Part shown: one piece after another, positions 17,429 through 24,327 of the stretch | Layout: every line of letters begins with the position of its first letter | Position numbering within the stretch: the stretch's first letter is position 1 | From: Beijerinckiaceae bacterium | Lineage (GTDB): Bacteria > Pseudomonadota > Alphaproteobacteria > Rhizobiales > Beijerinckiaceae | Length of the DNA: 36,442 bases | Direction: 5' to 3' | Assembly (NCBI GenBank): GCA_947453205.1 | Contig: CANGFT010000044.1 | Span: 1 to 36,442, forward strand | Translations under genes and position numbers: made by a program | The notes under the pieces: generated by a model | Seen by the model: the letters and a program-made list of their open reading frames with translations, nothing else | Told to the model about the DNA's origin: nothing | Database searches by the model: none

Positions 17429-18655
17429 TTATGTTTTATCTCTGGGCGCCATCTGGCGTATGGCGCCGCGCTCCCCGAGAGCTTCGATCTCCGCCTGCGA
17501 GAGATGGAGCACCCTGGCCAGCACCTCCTGCGTGTGCTGGGCGAGCCTTGGGGGAAACATATGGTCGCGCTCCCCATCGCGCGGCAGTTTGATTGGATTG
17601 CCGGCGACGCGCAGGTGATGCCCCTCGTCATCCGTCAGTTCAAGGATCATGTTGCGCCAGGACACCTGCGGGTTCTCGAGCGCCTCGCCGACGGTGTTCA
17701 CGGTGCCCACGGGAACGCCGGCGGCCAGCAGCGAATCGACCCAGTCGCTCGCATCCTTTTCGAGAAAGGCTTTGTCAAAGGCGGCGATGATGCGCTCGCG
17801 GTGATAGTAGCGCCCGCGCCGCGTCGCAAGCTCCGGCTCCGCGCCCATCTCGTGAAGTCCAGCCGCGTCGCAGAGCGAGCGCCACATGCGGTCGGTGTTG
17901 GCGCAGACGACGACGTCGCGTCCATCGCGCGCGGTGAAAGATCGGTAGCTCGGGATGGACTCGTGGCCTCGTCCCTGCCTGCCGGGCACGGCGCCTGACG
18001 CCAGATAATAAGACGCCTGATAGGTCAGCATGGCGATCTGGCAATCGAGCATGGATATGTCGATATAGCGCCCCCGCCCGGTCTCGCGCCGCGATTCCAG
18101 CGCTGCGCAGATGGCGGTCGCCGCATACATGCCAGCCGAGAGATCTGCGAGCGGAATGCCCGCGCGCACCGAGCTTCCATCAGGCTCGCCGGTGAGGCTC
18201 ATGCCGCCGGAGACGGCCTGGATCACCATGTCATAGGCCGGCCTTTGCGCCTCCGGCCCGTCCTGACCAAAGCCGCTGATGGAGCAATAGATGATGCGCG
18301 GGTTCACCGCTGATATGCTGTCGTAGGAAATGCCGTGTTCGGCGAGGCCGCCGGGCTTCTGGTTCTCAAGCAGCACGTCGCATTCGCAGGCCAGACGTTT
18401 GAGAAGCGCGAGGCCTTCCGGCGTTTTATAATTGATGACGATGCTTTTCTTGTTGCGGTTGACGCTGTGGAAATAGGCGCTGTCGCCCGCGATGAAGTTC
18501 GGCGGCAGTTGACGGGTCATGTCGCCGCCGTCGGGCTCGATCTTGATGACCTCCGCGCCCATGTCGGCGAGGATTTGCGAGCCGAAGGGGCCCGAGAGAA
18601 ACAGCGAAAGATCAAGCACACGAATATGGCCGAGCATTTTGGGGTCGCCGCTCAT
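17429..18655 (-). CDS. Family III CoA-transferase (CaiB/BaiF type)
   Basis: A 408-aa cytoplasmic enzyme that moves CoA between carboxylic acids through an aspartyl-CoA intermediate. Evidence: the N-terminal VLDLSLFLSGPFGSQILADMGAEVIKIEP, the segment NRNKKSIVINYKTPEG, DVLLENQKPGG, and GFGQDGPEAQRPAYDMVIQAVSGGMSLTGEPDG, where the Asp of RPAYD corresponds to the catalytic position. Start ATG at 18653-18655, seven bases after the thiolase stop. In this operon it probably activates the growth substrate or an intermediate as a CoA thioester, with succinyl-CoA or another acyl-CoA as donor. The donor and acceptor are inference. Confidence 0.9.
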   Translation of the reverse strand: MSGDPKMLGHIRVLDLSLFLSGPFGSQILADMGAEVIKIEPDGGDMTRQLPPNFIAGDSAYFHSVNRNKKSIVINYKTPEGLALLKRLACECDVLLENQKPGGLAEHGISYDSISAVNPRIIYCSISGFGQDGPEAQRPAYDMVIQAVSGGMSLTGEPDGSSVRAGIPLADLSAGMYAATAICAALESRRETGRGRYIDISMLDCQIAMLTYQASYYLASGAVPGRQGRGHESIPSYRSFTARDGRDVVVCANTDRMWRSLCDAAGLHEMGAEPELATRRGRYYHRERIIAAFDKAFLEKDASDWVDSLLAAGVPVGTVNTVGEALENPQVSWRNMILELTDDEGHHLRVAGNPIKLPRDGERDHMFPPRLAQHTQEVLARVLHLSQAEIEALGERGAIRQMAPRDKT

Positions 18656-18662
18656 GCCGGCC

Positions 18663-19802
18663 TCACGTGTTCAGGATCGTGATGGCGCAGGCACCATGAT
18701 CGAGGCCCGCTATGCCGCCGCCGGTGCAGTGGGTGAGCCCGACCTTCGCGCCCTCGGCCTGCCGCGCGCCCGCCTGTCCGCGCAACTGCCAGACGACTTC
18801 CACAAGCTGCGCCGCGCCGGTCGCGCCCACGGGATGGCCTTTCGACAAAAGGCCCCCGCTCATATTGACGGGGATGCGCCCGCCCACGGACGTCGCGCCG
18901 CTCTCGAGCAACTGATAGGCCTCGCCCTTTTTGCAAAAGCCGAGCGCCTCGTAATACATCAGCTCCGCGATGGCGAAGGCGTCATGCACCTCGGCCACGT
19001 CAACATCCCCGGGGCTGACGCCGGTCTCTTCGTAGATTTCGCCCGCGCCTCGTTGGGTGATCTCGGCCGTGGTGATGTCGCGATAGCCCGTGACAAAGCG
19101 CCCTGAGGTGAGCTCGGCGCCTGCGATCCAGACGGGCTTTGTGGTGTGTTGCGCAGCGACGTCGCCGGCGCAAAGCACAAGCGCCGCTGCGCCGTCTCCG
19201 GTGGGGCAGCAATGCAGCAGGCCGAAGGGTTCTGCGACAGGCCGTGCGGCCATGACCTCCTCCAGCGTGACGGGCTTTTGATACTGGGCGAAGGGGTTCA
19301 GCGCGCCATGGCGCCGCGCCTTCACCGAGACCTGCGAGAGCTGCTCGCGCGTCAGGCCGAATTCGTGCATGTAGCGGCGCGCGCGCATGGCGTAGAGCGC
19401 GGGCATGGTCAGGCCGACATCCACTTCCCAGTCTTCCGGCTGGCCGGGCAGCACGCCGCCGCCGAGCATGGTCAGTTTGTCGATGCCGATCACGAGCACG
19501 CGGTCGTGGCGCCCTTCGGCGATGGCGAGATAGGCCTCGCGGAAGGCCGTCGCGCCGCTTGAACAGGCGTTCTCGCAGTTGATGACGGGCACGCCTGTCA
19601 TCCCCAGCGGGCGCAGGACGCGCTGGCCCGCGAGGCGCCCGCCATAGGCTGAGCCGCAATAGACGGCTTCGATCTGCTTGCGGTCCACGCCCGCGTCTTC
19701 GATCGCGCCTTTGACCGCAGGCCAGCCCAGATCCTGGAAGATAAGTTCGGGATAACGCCCGATGCGCCCCATGGAGGCGCCGATGACAGCGACCTTACGC
19801 AT
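18663..19802 (-). CDS. SCP2/nonspecific lipid-transfer-type thiolase
   Basis: A 379-aa thiolase-fold enzyme of the SCP-x type. Catalytic residues are all kept: Cys80 in CENACSSGA, His273 in EVHDAFA (SCP2-type in place of NEAFA), His323 in KGHPVGATGAA and Cys359 in HCTGGGIAG. It therefore probably performs true CoA-dependent C-C cleavage rather than only the retro-aldol reaction of Ltp2-type relatives, though the latter cannot be excluded. Its ATG overlaps the stop of the upstream DUF35 gene by one base (TGATG), a sign of stoichiometric coupling. DUF35-thiolase pairs are known complexes, for example BbsA-BbsB in toluene degradation. Confidence 0.9.
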   Translation of the reverse strand: MRKVAVIGASMGRIGRYPELIFQDLGWPAVKGAIEDAGVDRKQIEAVYCGSAYGGRLAGQRVLRPLGMTGVPVINCENACSSGATAFREAYLAIAEGRHDRVLVIGIDKLTMLGGGVLPGQPEDWEVDVGLTMPALYAMRARRYMHEFGLTREQLSQVSVKARRHGALNPFAQYQKPVTLEEVMAARPVAEPFGLLHCCPTGDGAAALVLCAGDVAAQHTTKPVWIAGAELTSGRFVTGYRDITTAEITQRGAGEIYEETGVSPGDVDVAEVHDAFAIAELMYYEALGFCKKGEAYQLLESGATSVGGRIPVNMSGGLLSKGHPVGATGAAQLVEVVWQLRGQAGARQAEGAKVGLTHCTGGGIAGLDHGACAITILNT

Positions 19803-20224
19803 CAGCGCGCCTCCGTGACGGGTTTGAATCTGTGGGAGAGAACGGCGACGCCGTCGGCGTCGGTGCGCAGCGTTCCTACGATCAGTTCGACGGGAGCGTC
19901 GAGGGGCGGGGGATTGGCGACACCATCCTCAAGCGGCGCGCAGACGCGCACGCCATCCTCAAGATCGACATAGGCGATGGCGTAGGGCGAGGGCCAGCCC
20001 TTTCGCGCCGCATGAACGACAGAGAAGGAATAGAGCCTACCGCGCGTGGCGAGCGCGACATCTTTTTGCTCGGTGGACCAGCAGGAGGAGCAGATCTTCG
20101 GCTTGGGGAAGACCTTGGCGCCGCATCCCGCGCAAAGCCCGCCCATCAGCCGGGGCTCGCCGGCTTCGTCGGCGCCGATGCTCCCGGCAAGCGCGTAGCG
20201 TGGCTCGACGACCTCTGCGCTCAT
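19802..20224 (-). CDS. DUF35 Zn-ribbon/OB-fold acyl-CoA-associated protein
   Basis: A 140-aa protein with a four-cysteine zinc ribbon (Cys31, Cys34, Cys45, Cys48 in CAGCGAKVF and KICSSCWS) followed by an OB-fold domain with GRLYSFSVVHAARKG and YAIAYVDLEDGVRV. DUF35 proteins act as partner subunits of thiolases or aldolases, binding the acyl-CoA. The start ATG at 20222-20224 has GGGGAGAG upstream; an in-frame ATG at 20245 is less likely. The gene overlaps the thiolase start by one base, so the two are expected to form a complex. Confidence 0.9.
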   Translation of the reverse strand: MSAEVVEPRYALAGSIGADEAGEPRLMGGLCAGCGAKVFPKPKICSSCWSTEQKDVALATRGRLYSFSVVHAARKGWPSPYAIAYVDLEDGVRVCAPLEDGVANPPPLDAPVELIVGTLRTDADGVAVLSHRFKPVTEAR

Positions 20225-20273
20225 GTTTTCTCTCCCCTGTTTCAAGCAGCTTCGCCTGTCGGCGCAGCCATCG

Positions 20274-21299
20274 TCAATTCGCGCCGTAGACGGCCTTGAT
20301 CTTCTGCACGAGGTCGGGGGTCAGATTGCCGACCTCCTGAACGAGCTCCTGAAGCTTCGCTCCATCCATGGGCGTCAGCTCCACGCGCATCTTTTCGAGT
20401 TCCGCGACAAATTCCTGGTCCTTCGTCATGTCCATGAAGGCCTTGCGCAGAGCCGCGGCGCGCTCTGCAGGAAGGCCGGGCGAAGAGAGGATCGCCTTGC
20501 CGATTTCGGTCGCGTTCACCACCGCGCGCAGGATCTGCTTCTGCTCATCGGTTTTCGCGATCTCGACGCAGGTCGGCACGTCCGGCAGATCAGGATGGCG
20601 GTTCAGACCATATTGCACGACGACATTGATCTTCTTGTCCTTGATCCAGTCGGGATGGGCGGACTTATAGGCCTCCCAGCTCGTGGAATGGCCCTCGACC
20701 TCGCCTCGCTCCATGGCCAGCATGGCTTCGTTGGAGCCGCCATAGCCCATCACAAGCTTGAACTTGGCGCCAAGCACGCGGTTCAGCACATTGGGATAGA
20801 CATAGACCGTCGAGCCTGTGCCCGTGGCGCCAAGCGAGGCTTCGGTGGTCATGGCGTCGTTGATGGTCTTGATCTTCGACATACTCCACATGGCCGTGAC
20901 ATTGACGCTGGAGGACACGCGGCCGATCCAGCTGAACTTCGCGGTCTCGAATTTGACCCCCGGCGCGCCCAGCCGCTCGTCCAGCACATTGGTGGCGGCG
21001 AGCAGGCCCAGCACCGTGCCATCCTTAGGGGCCACATTGTAGATATGATTGGCCGCAAGAATGCTGCCCGCCCCCGGCATGTTGCGGAAGACGACCTGCG
21101 GGGAGCCCGGGATGTGGCGCCCGATATGGCGCGCCACCGCGCGGCCATAGACATCGTTGCTGCCGCCCGGGGGATAGCCGACGATCAGCTCGACGGTCTT
21201 GCCAGCGTAGAAGGCGTCGACCCCCTGCGCCATGGCGGGAAGCGTCGCGCCGATGATGAGCGCCGCGCTGATCGTCATCGCCCTGTGGTGCCTGCTCAT
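20274..21299 (-). CDS. TctC/Bug-family periplasmic receptor (orphan)
   Basis: A 341-aa exported solute-binding protein of the tripartite tricarboxylate transporter family. The leader ends PAMAQ with likely cleavage before GVDAF. The mature protein shows KTVELIVGYPPGGSNDVYGRAVARHIG (ligand-binding loop), then HIPGSPQVVFRNMPGAGSI and NVAPKDGTVLG, all family hallmarks. Bug receptors bind small carboxylates with high affinity. No TctA or TctB gene is near. It lies inside the catabolic operon between the CoxG-like and DUF35 genes, so its ligand is probably the pathway substrate. Start ATG at 21297-21299; codon 8 is an alternative. Confidence 0.92.
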   Translation of the reverse strand: MSRHHRAMTISAALIIGATLPAMAQGVDAFYAGKTVELIVGYPPGGSNDVYGRAVARHIGRHIPGSPQVVFRNMPGAGSILAANHIYNVAPKDGTVLGLLAATNVLDERLGAPGVKFETAKFSWIGRVSSSVNVTAMWSMSKIKTINDAMTTEASLGATGTGSTVYVYPNVLNRVLGAKFKLVMGYGGSNEAMLAMERGEVEGHSTSWEAYKSAHPDWIKDKKINVVVQYGLNRHPDLPDVPTCVEIAKTDEQKQILRAVVNATEIGKAILSSPGLPAERAAALRKAFMDMTKDQEFVAELEKMRVELTPMDGAKLQELVQEVGNLTPDLVQKIKAVYGAN

Positions 21300-21323
21300 C
21301 GTTTCCTGATCCCTTGCCTTTGT

Positions 21324-21857
21324 TTATTTCAGCAGATCCTTGCCTGCGTTCCAGAGCCCCTTGGCCATGGTGGAGGCCATGCCGATGTCTTTTGCGGCTT
21401 CGGTCGAGCCTGAGAGATTCGCTTCAAGGTTTCTGGCGAACTGGTTCATGATGACCTGCGCGGTGGACTGCAGAATCGCCGCGCCGCGCGCATATTGCGC
21501 GATGGAGCCTGCGAGCTGGATGTCCGACTCCACGCAGATTTTCGTGCGCCCGTCGATCTCGCTCAAAGCGAAGACGACATCTGCCTGCGCGGCGCCGCGC
21601 GCCTTTTCCTCATTGCCCTGGGCCTTGGCGAGGACGCGATGGTTCGCCGCATCCCGTTCGATGAAGCTGACGGTTCCCTTGAACTTGAGCGCAATGGGGC
21701 CAAGCTTCACGCTGATGGTTCCCACATGGGAATCGTCTGGCCGCGACTCCAGAAGCTCGGCGCCCGGCGCGCAAAGGGCGACGCGGGGAATGTCGTTCAG
21801 CGCCGTCCATATGTCGGCGATGGCCGCCTGAATGAGAATTTCATTTTTGATCTTCAT
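21324..21857 (-). CDS. CoxG-like SRPBCC protein
   Basis: A 177-aa protein of the CoxG/SRPBCC (START-like) fold. Evidence: the beginning MKIKNEILIQAAIADIWTALND with CAPGAELLE, then GTISVKLGPIALKFKGTVSF, and GSIAQYARGAAILQSTAQVIMNQFA, the pattern seen in CoxG of Mo-CO dehydrogenase clusters. CoxG proteins have been linked to membrane anchoring and quinone delivery for molybdenum hydroxylases. The C-terminal 30 residues form an amphipathic helix that could touch the membrane. It starts nine bases after ubiD. In this operon it probably serves the CoxMSL-type enzyme; this is inferred from adjacency. Confidence 0.88.
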   Translation of the reverse strand: MKIKNEILIQAAIADIWTALNDIPRVALCAPGAELLESRPDDSHVGTISVKLGPIALKFKGTVSFIERDAANHRVLAKAQGNEEKARGAAQADVVFALSEIDGRTKICVESDIQLAGSIAQYARGAAILQSTAQVIMNQFARNLEANLSGSTEAAKDIGMASTMAKGLWNAGKDLLK

Positions 21858-21866
21858 TCGAGCGGC

Positions 21867-23510
21867 TCAACTCTTCTTTTCAACAGAGCGGACGGCTGTC
21901 TCCGCGTTCAGGCCGGTGCGTTGCCGCCCCAGCGTCTGCAGGCCATTCGCCTCCCAGTCGCCGTTGACCGCGTTTTTCGCAAATTCGGTCCAGTCATCGC
22001 CCCAGTTGCCGAGTTCATAGCCATGCCATGGCGAGGGAACCTTCAGAGCGGGCAGGCCAAGCTCCTTCCAGATGTCCAGCGCCTCCTCCATGAACTCCTT
22101 CTTAGGCAGGGCGAGGGGCGGCATCAGGCGTTTGCGGGTGGCGTCCACAAGCAGGGCTGAATCGCTCTTGCGTTCGCCATATTGCGAGCCCTGCCCGCCG
22201 CCGCGATAGGGCAGCACGAGCGTGTCCTCCTTCGGGTTGCAGCGATAGGCCATCGACCAGAGGACCGCGTCGACGGAGGAAGGGTCGATGTCATCGCTCA
22301 CGGCGATCACGACCTTGCCGAAGGCGGTGATGTAGCAGCTTGCCGCCTCCAGCCCGCGCCAGACTTCGCTTTGGGGCGCGCCATATTCGAATTGCAGGAA
22401 GATGACAGGCCGCAGGTTCGTCAGGGGCTCGTGCAGCACGACGCGCTTGAGGCCCTTGATGTTGAGGGTCTTGCGCAGGTGATGCAGGAACAGCGGCTCG
22501 TAGGCGACCTTCTTGATGACGCTGGATTCGCTCGGCGTGACCTGACTGATGATGGCGCTGAAGATGGCGTTGCGCCTGTGGGTGATGGCGGTCACCTGCA
22601 TAGGCATGTTGAAGGCTTCAAGCGCTACATAGCCATTGCTCTCGCCAAAGGGCGCCTCGGGCTCCAGGAGATCGGGCTCGATATAGCCTTCGATGACGAT
22701 TTCCGATTGCGCGGGAACCTCAAGGTCGTTGGTGACGCATTTCACCATCTCCACAGGCGCGCCTGCGACCGCGCCCGCCACGGCATATTCATCGAGATCG
22801 ATCCCGAATTTCTGGGGTGAGGTGAAGATGACGACCGGCGCGCCGCCGAGCGCAATGGAGATGGGCATGCGCTCCTTGCGGTCGCGATATTTCAGCCAGT
22901 GGACCCAGCCGCCCGCGCCGCCGGGCCGCGCCACCATGCGCACGACGAGGCGATCGGTCGCCTTGAGGGCGGCGCGATACATGCCGGTGTTCTGCACGCC
23001 GGTTTCAGGGTCGCGCGTCACGCAGAGCGTGGCGGTGAGATAGGGCGCGGCGTCATAGCCGGGCGTCGAGATCGGCACAGGCAGCATGGCGAGGCCGCCC
23101 CCGGGGCGCTTCAAGTCCTCGCCTGTGATGACCACCTCCTGACAGGCGCCGCTCGCCACCGTCACAGGCGGCACGGGATTGGCGACTGCGTCCATCCAGG
23201 CGGGGCCGATCTCGCTTGTCGGCCTGCCCATGCCCATGGCGTAGATGCGCGGCGAGCCTGCAAGGGCGCCGAGCAGCACGGGCATGTCATAGCGCTTGCC
23301 CTTGGAGTCCACGACATTGGTGAAGAGGAAGGCCTTGCGCTCGTCCTCGGGCATGCCGCCGATGAATTGCCAGCGCACGAGAGGCTGCAGCTGCGTGTCC
23401 TTGTTGATGGGACGGTCGACGCGCACGAGAAGGCCTGCGGCGTCGAGCGCGGCGAGATGTTCGTGCAGATCGCGGGGCGGATTGGGGCCTGCGCCCTTGG
23501 CGTCATCCAT
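21867..23510 (-). CDS. UbiD-family prFMN-dependent (de)carboxylase
   Basis: A 547-aa enzyme of the UbiD family, which uses prenylated FMN to decarboxylate or carboxylate aromatic and alpha,beta-unsaturated acids. Evidence: VQNTGMYRAA with Asn174 and Arg179, spaced as the Asn168/Arg173 pair of fungal Fdc1; SEIVIEGYIEPD with Glu270 and Glu274 in the segment that carries the catalytic glutamates; and PFGESNGY. The N-terminus DLHEHLAALDAAGLLVRVDRP is also typical. It is about 50 residues longer than E. coli UbiD (about 500 aa). The prFMN-making UbiX is not in the window. Start ATG at 23508-23510 with AGAGGA upstream. Its place next to a molybdenum hydroxylase resembles the HmfF-HmfABC furan pathway logic. 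Confidence 0.93.
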   Translation of the reverse strand: MDDAKGAGPNPPRDLHEHLAALDAAGLLVRVDRPINKDTQLQPLVRWQFIGGMPEDERKAFLFTNVVDSKGKRYDMPVLLGALAGSPRIYAMGMGRPTSEIGPAWMDAVANPVPPVTVASGACQEVVITGEDLKRPGGGLAMLPVPISTPGYDAAPYLTATLCVTRDPETGVQNTGMYRAALKATDRLVVRMVARPGGAGGWVHWLKYRDRKERMPISIALGGAPVVIFTSPQKFGIDLDEYAVAGAVAGAPVEMVKCVTNDLEVPAQSEIVIEGYIEPDLLEPEAPFGESNGYVALEAFNMPMQVTAITHRRNAIFSAIISQVTPSESSVIKKVAYEPLFLHHLRKTLNIKGLKRVVLHEPLTNLRPVIFLQFEYGAPQSEVWRGLEAASCYITAFGKVVIAVSDDIDPSSVDAVLWSMAYRCNPKEDTLVLPYRGGGQGSQYGERKSDSALLVDATRKRLMPPLALPKKEFMEEALDIWKELGLPALKVPSPWHGYELGNWGDDWTEFAKNAVNGDWEANGLQTLGRQRTGLNAETAVRSVEKKS

Positions 23511-23536
23511 ATGTCAGTCCTCTGGAGATGCGCGGC

Positions 23537-24325
23537 TCAATCCGCATGGACGCGGCTCGCGAAGGCGCGCAGAAGGGCGGCGAATTGTCTTGGCTGTTCG
23601 AGGGGCGCGAGATGGCCGGTGTCGAGCTCACGATAATCGGCGCCGGGAATGGTGGCGGCCAGATCCTTCATTGCGCTCACCGGCGTCGATTGATCGCGCA
23701 GGCCCGCGATGACCATGGCGGGACGCCGCATGGTCTCCAGCCGCTCGGCATAGTTGAGGTCTCGGATCGCGCGCCAGGACCAGCAGTGAACCACCGGATC
23801 GGCCGCCAGCAGCCAGTCGCGCGCCTTCAGCACGAGGTCAGGCCGCTGCGCCATGAGATCAGCATCGAACCAGCGGGTGAGCGTGGTCTGCAACACCGTC
23901 GGCATGCCCTTGAGCGCGGCTTGCGCGCGTTGCTCCATGGTGGCGCGGCCCTGATCGTTGCGGCGATGGGCGGTGTTGGCGATGACGACGCCCGCAAGAA
24001 GCTCGGGCGCCCGCACGGACAGAGCCTGCGCGGTCATGCCGCCCATGGAGCAGCCCGCCACAACGGTCGGGGCCTGGCCGACCGCACGGATGAGCTCCGC
24101 CACATCGTCGGAGAGGTCATCGTGGCCGAAGCCTTCGGCAGGGACGTCGCTGTCGCCATGGCCGCGCGCATCAGGCGTGATGAGGCGAAACTCGCTTTCC
24201 AGCTCCGCCACGACCGGATCCCAGAAGGCGCCGCACAGGCCCACGGGATGCAGCAGCACAATGGTGCGGCCCTGTCCGCGCGAGCGATAGGCGATGCTGA
24301 GGCCGGACTTTGTCCTGAAACGCAT
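23537..24325 (-). CDS. Alpha/beta hydrolase, enol-lactonase-like
   Basis: A 262-aa alpha/beta hydrolase. The catalytic triad is visible: Ser93 in the nucleophile elbow GCSMGG, Asp211 in GLRDQSTP and His238 in DTGHLAPLEQP. The oxyanion-type loop is HPVGLCGAFW. The arrangement resembles 3-oxoadipate enol-lactonase (PcaD) and related hydrolases that open lactones, thioesters or C-C bonds. The start ATG at 24325 has GGGAGG eight bases upstream and is preferred; a GTG at 24331 would overlap the stop of the coxL-type gene as GTGA. In the operon it probably hydrolyses a ring-opened, lactone or CoA-ester intermediate. Confidence 0.9.
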   Translation of the reverse strand: MRFRTKSGLSIAYRSRGQGRTIVLLHPVGLCGAFWDPVVAELESEFRLITPDARGHGDSDVPAEGFGHDDLSDDVAELIRAVGQAPTVVAGCSMGGMTAQALSVRAPELLAGVVIANTAHRRNDQGRATMEQRAQAALKGMPTVLQTTLTRWFDADLMAQRPDLVLKARDWLLAADPVVHCWSWRAIRDLNYAERLETMRRPAMVIAGLRDQSTPVSAMKDLAATIPGADYRELDTGHLAPLEQPRQFAALLRAFASRVHAD

Positions 24326-24327
24326 GG

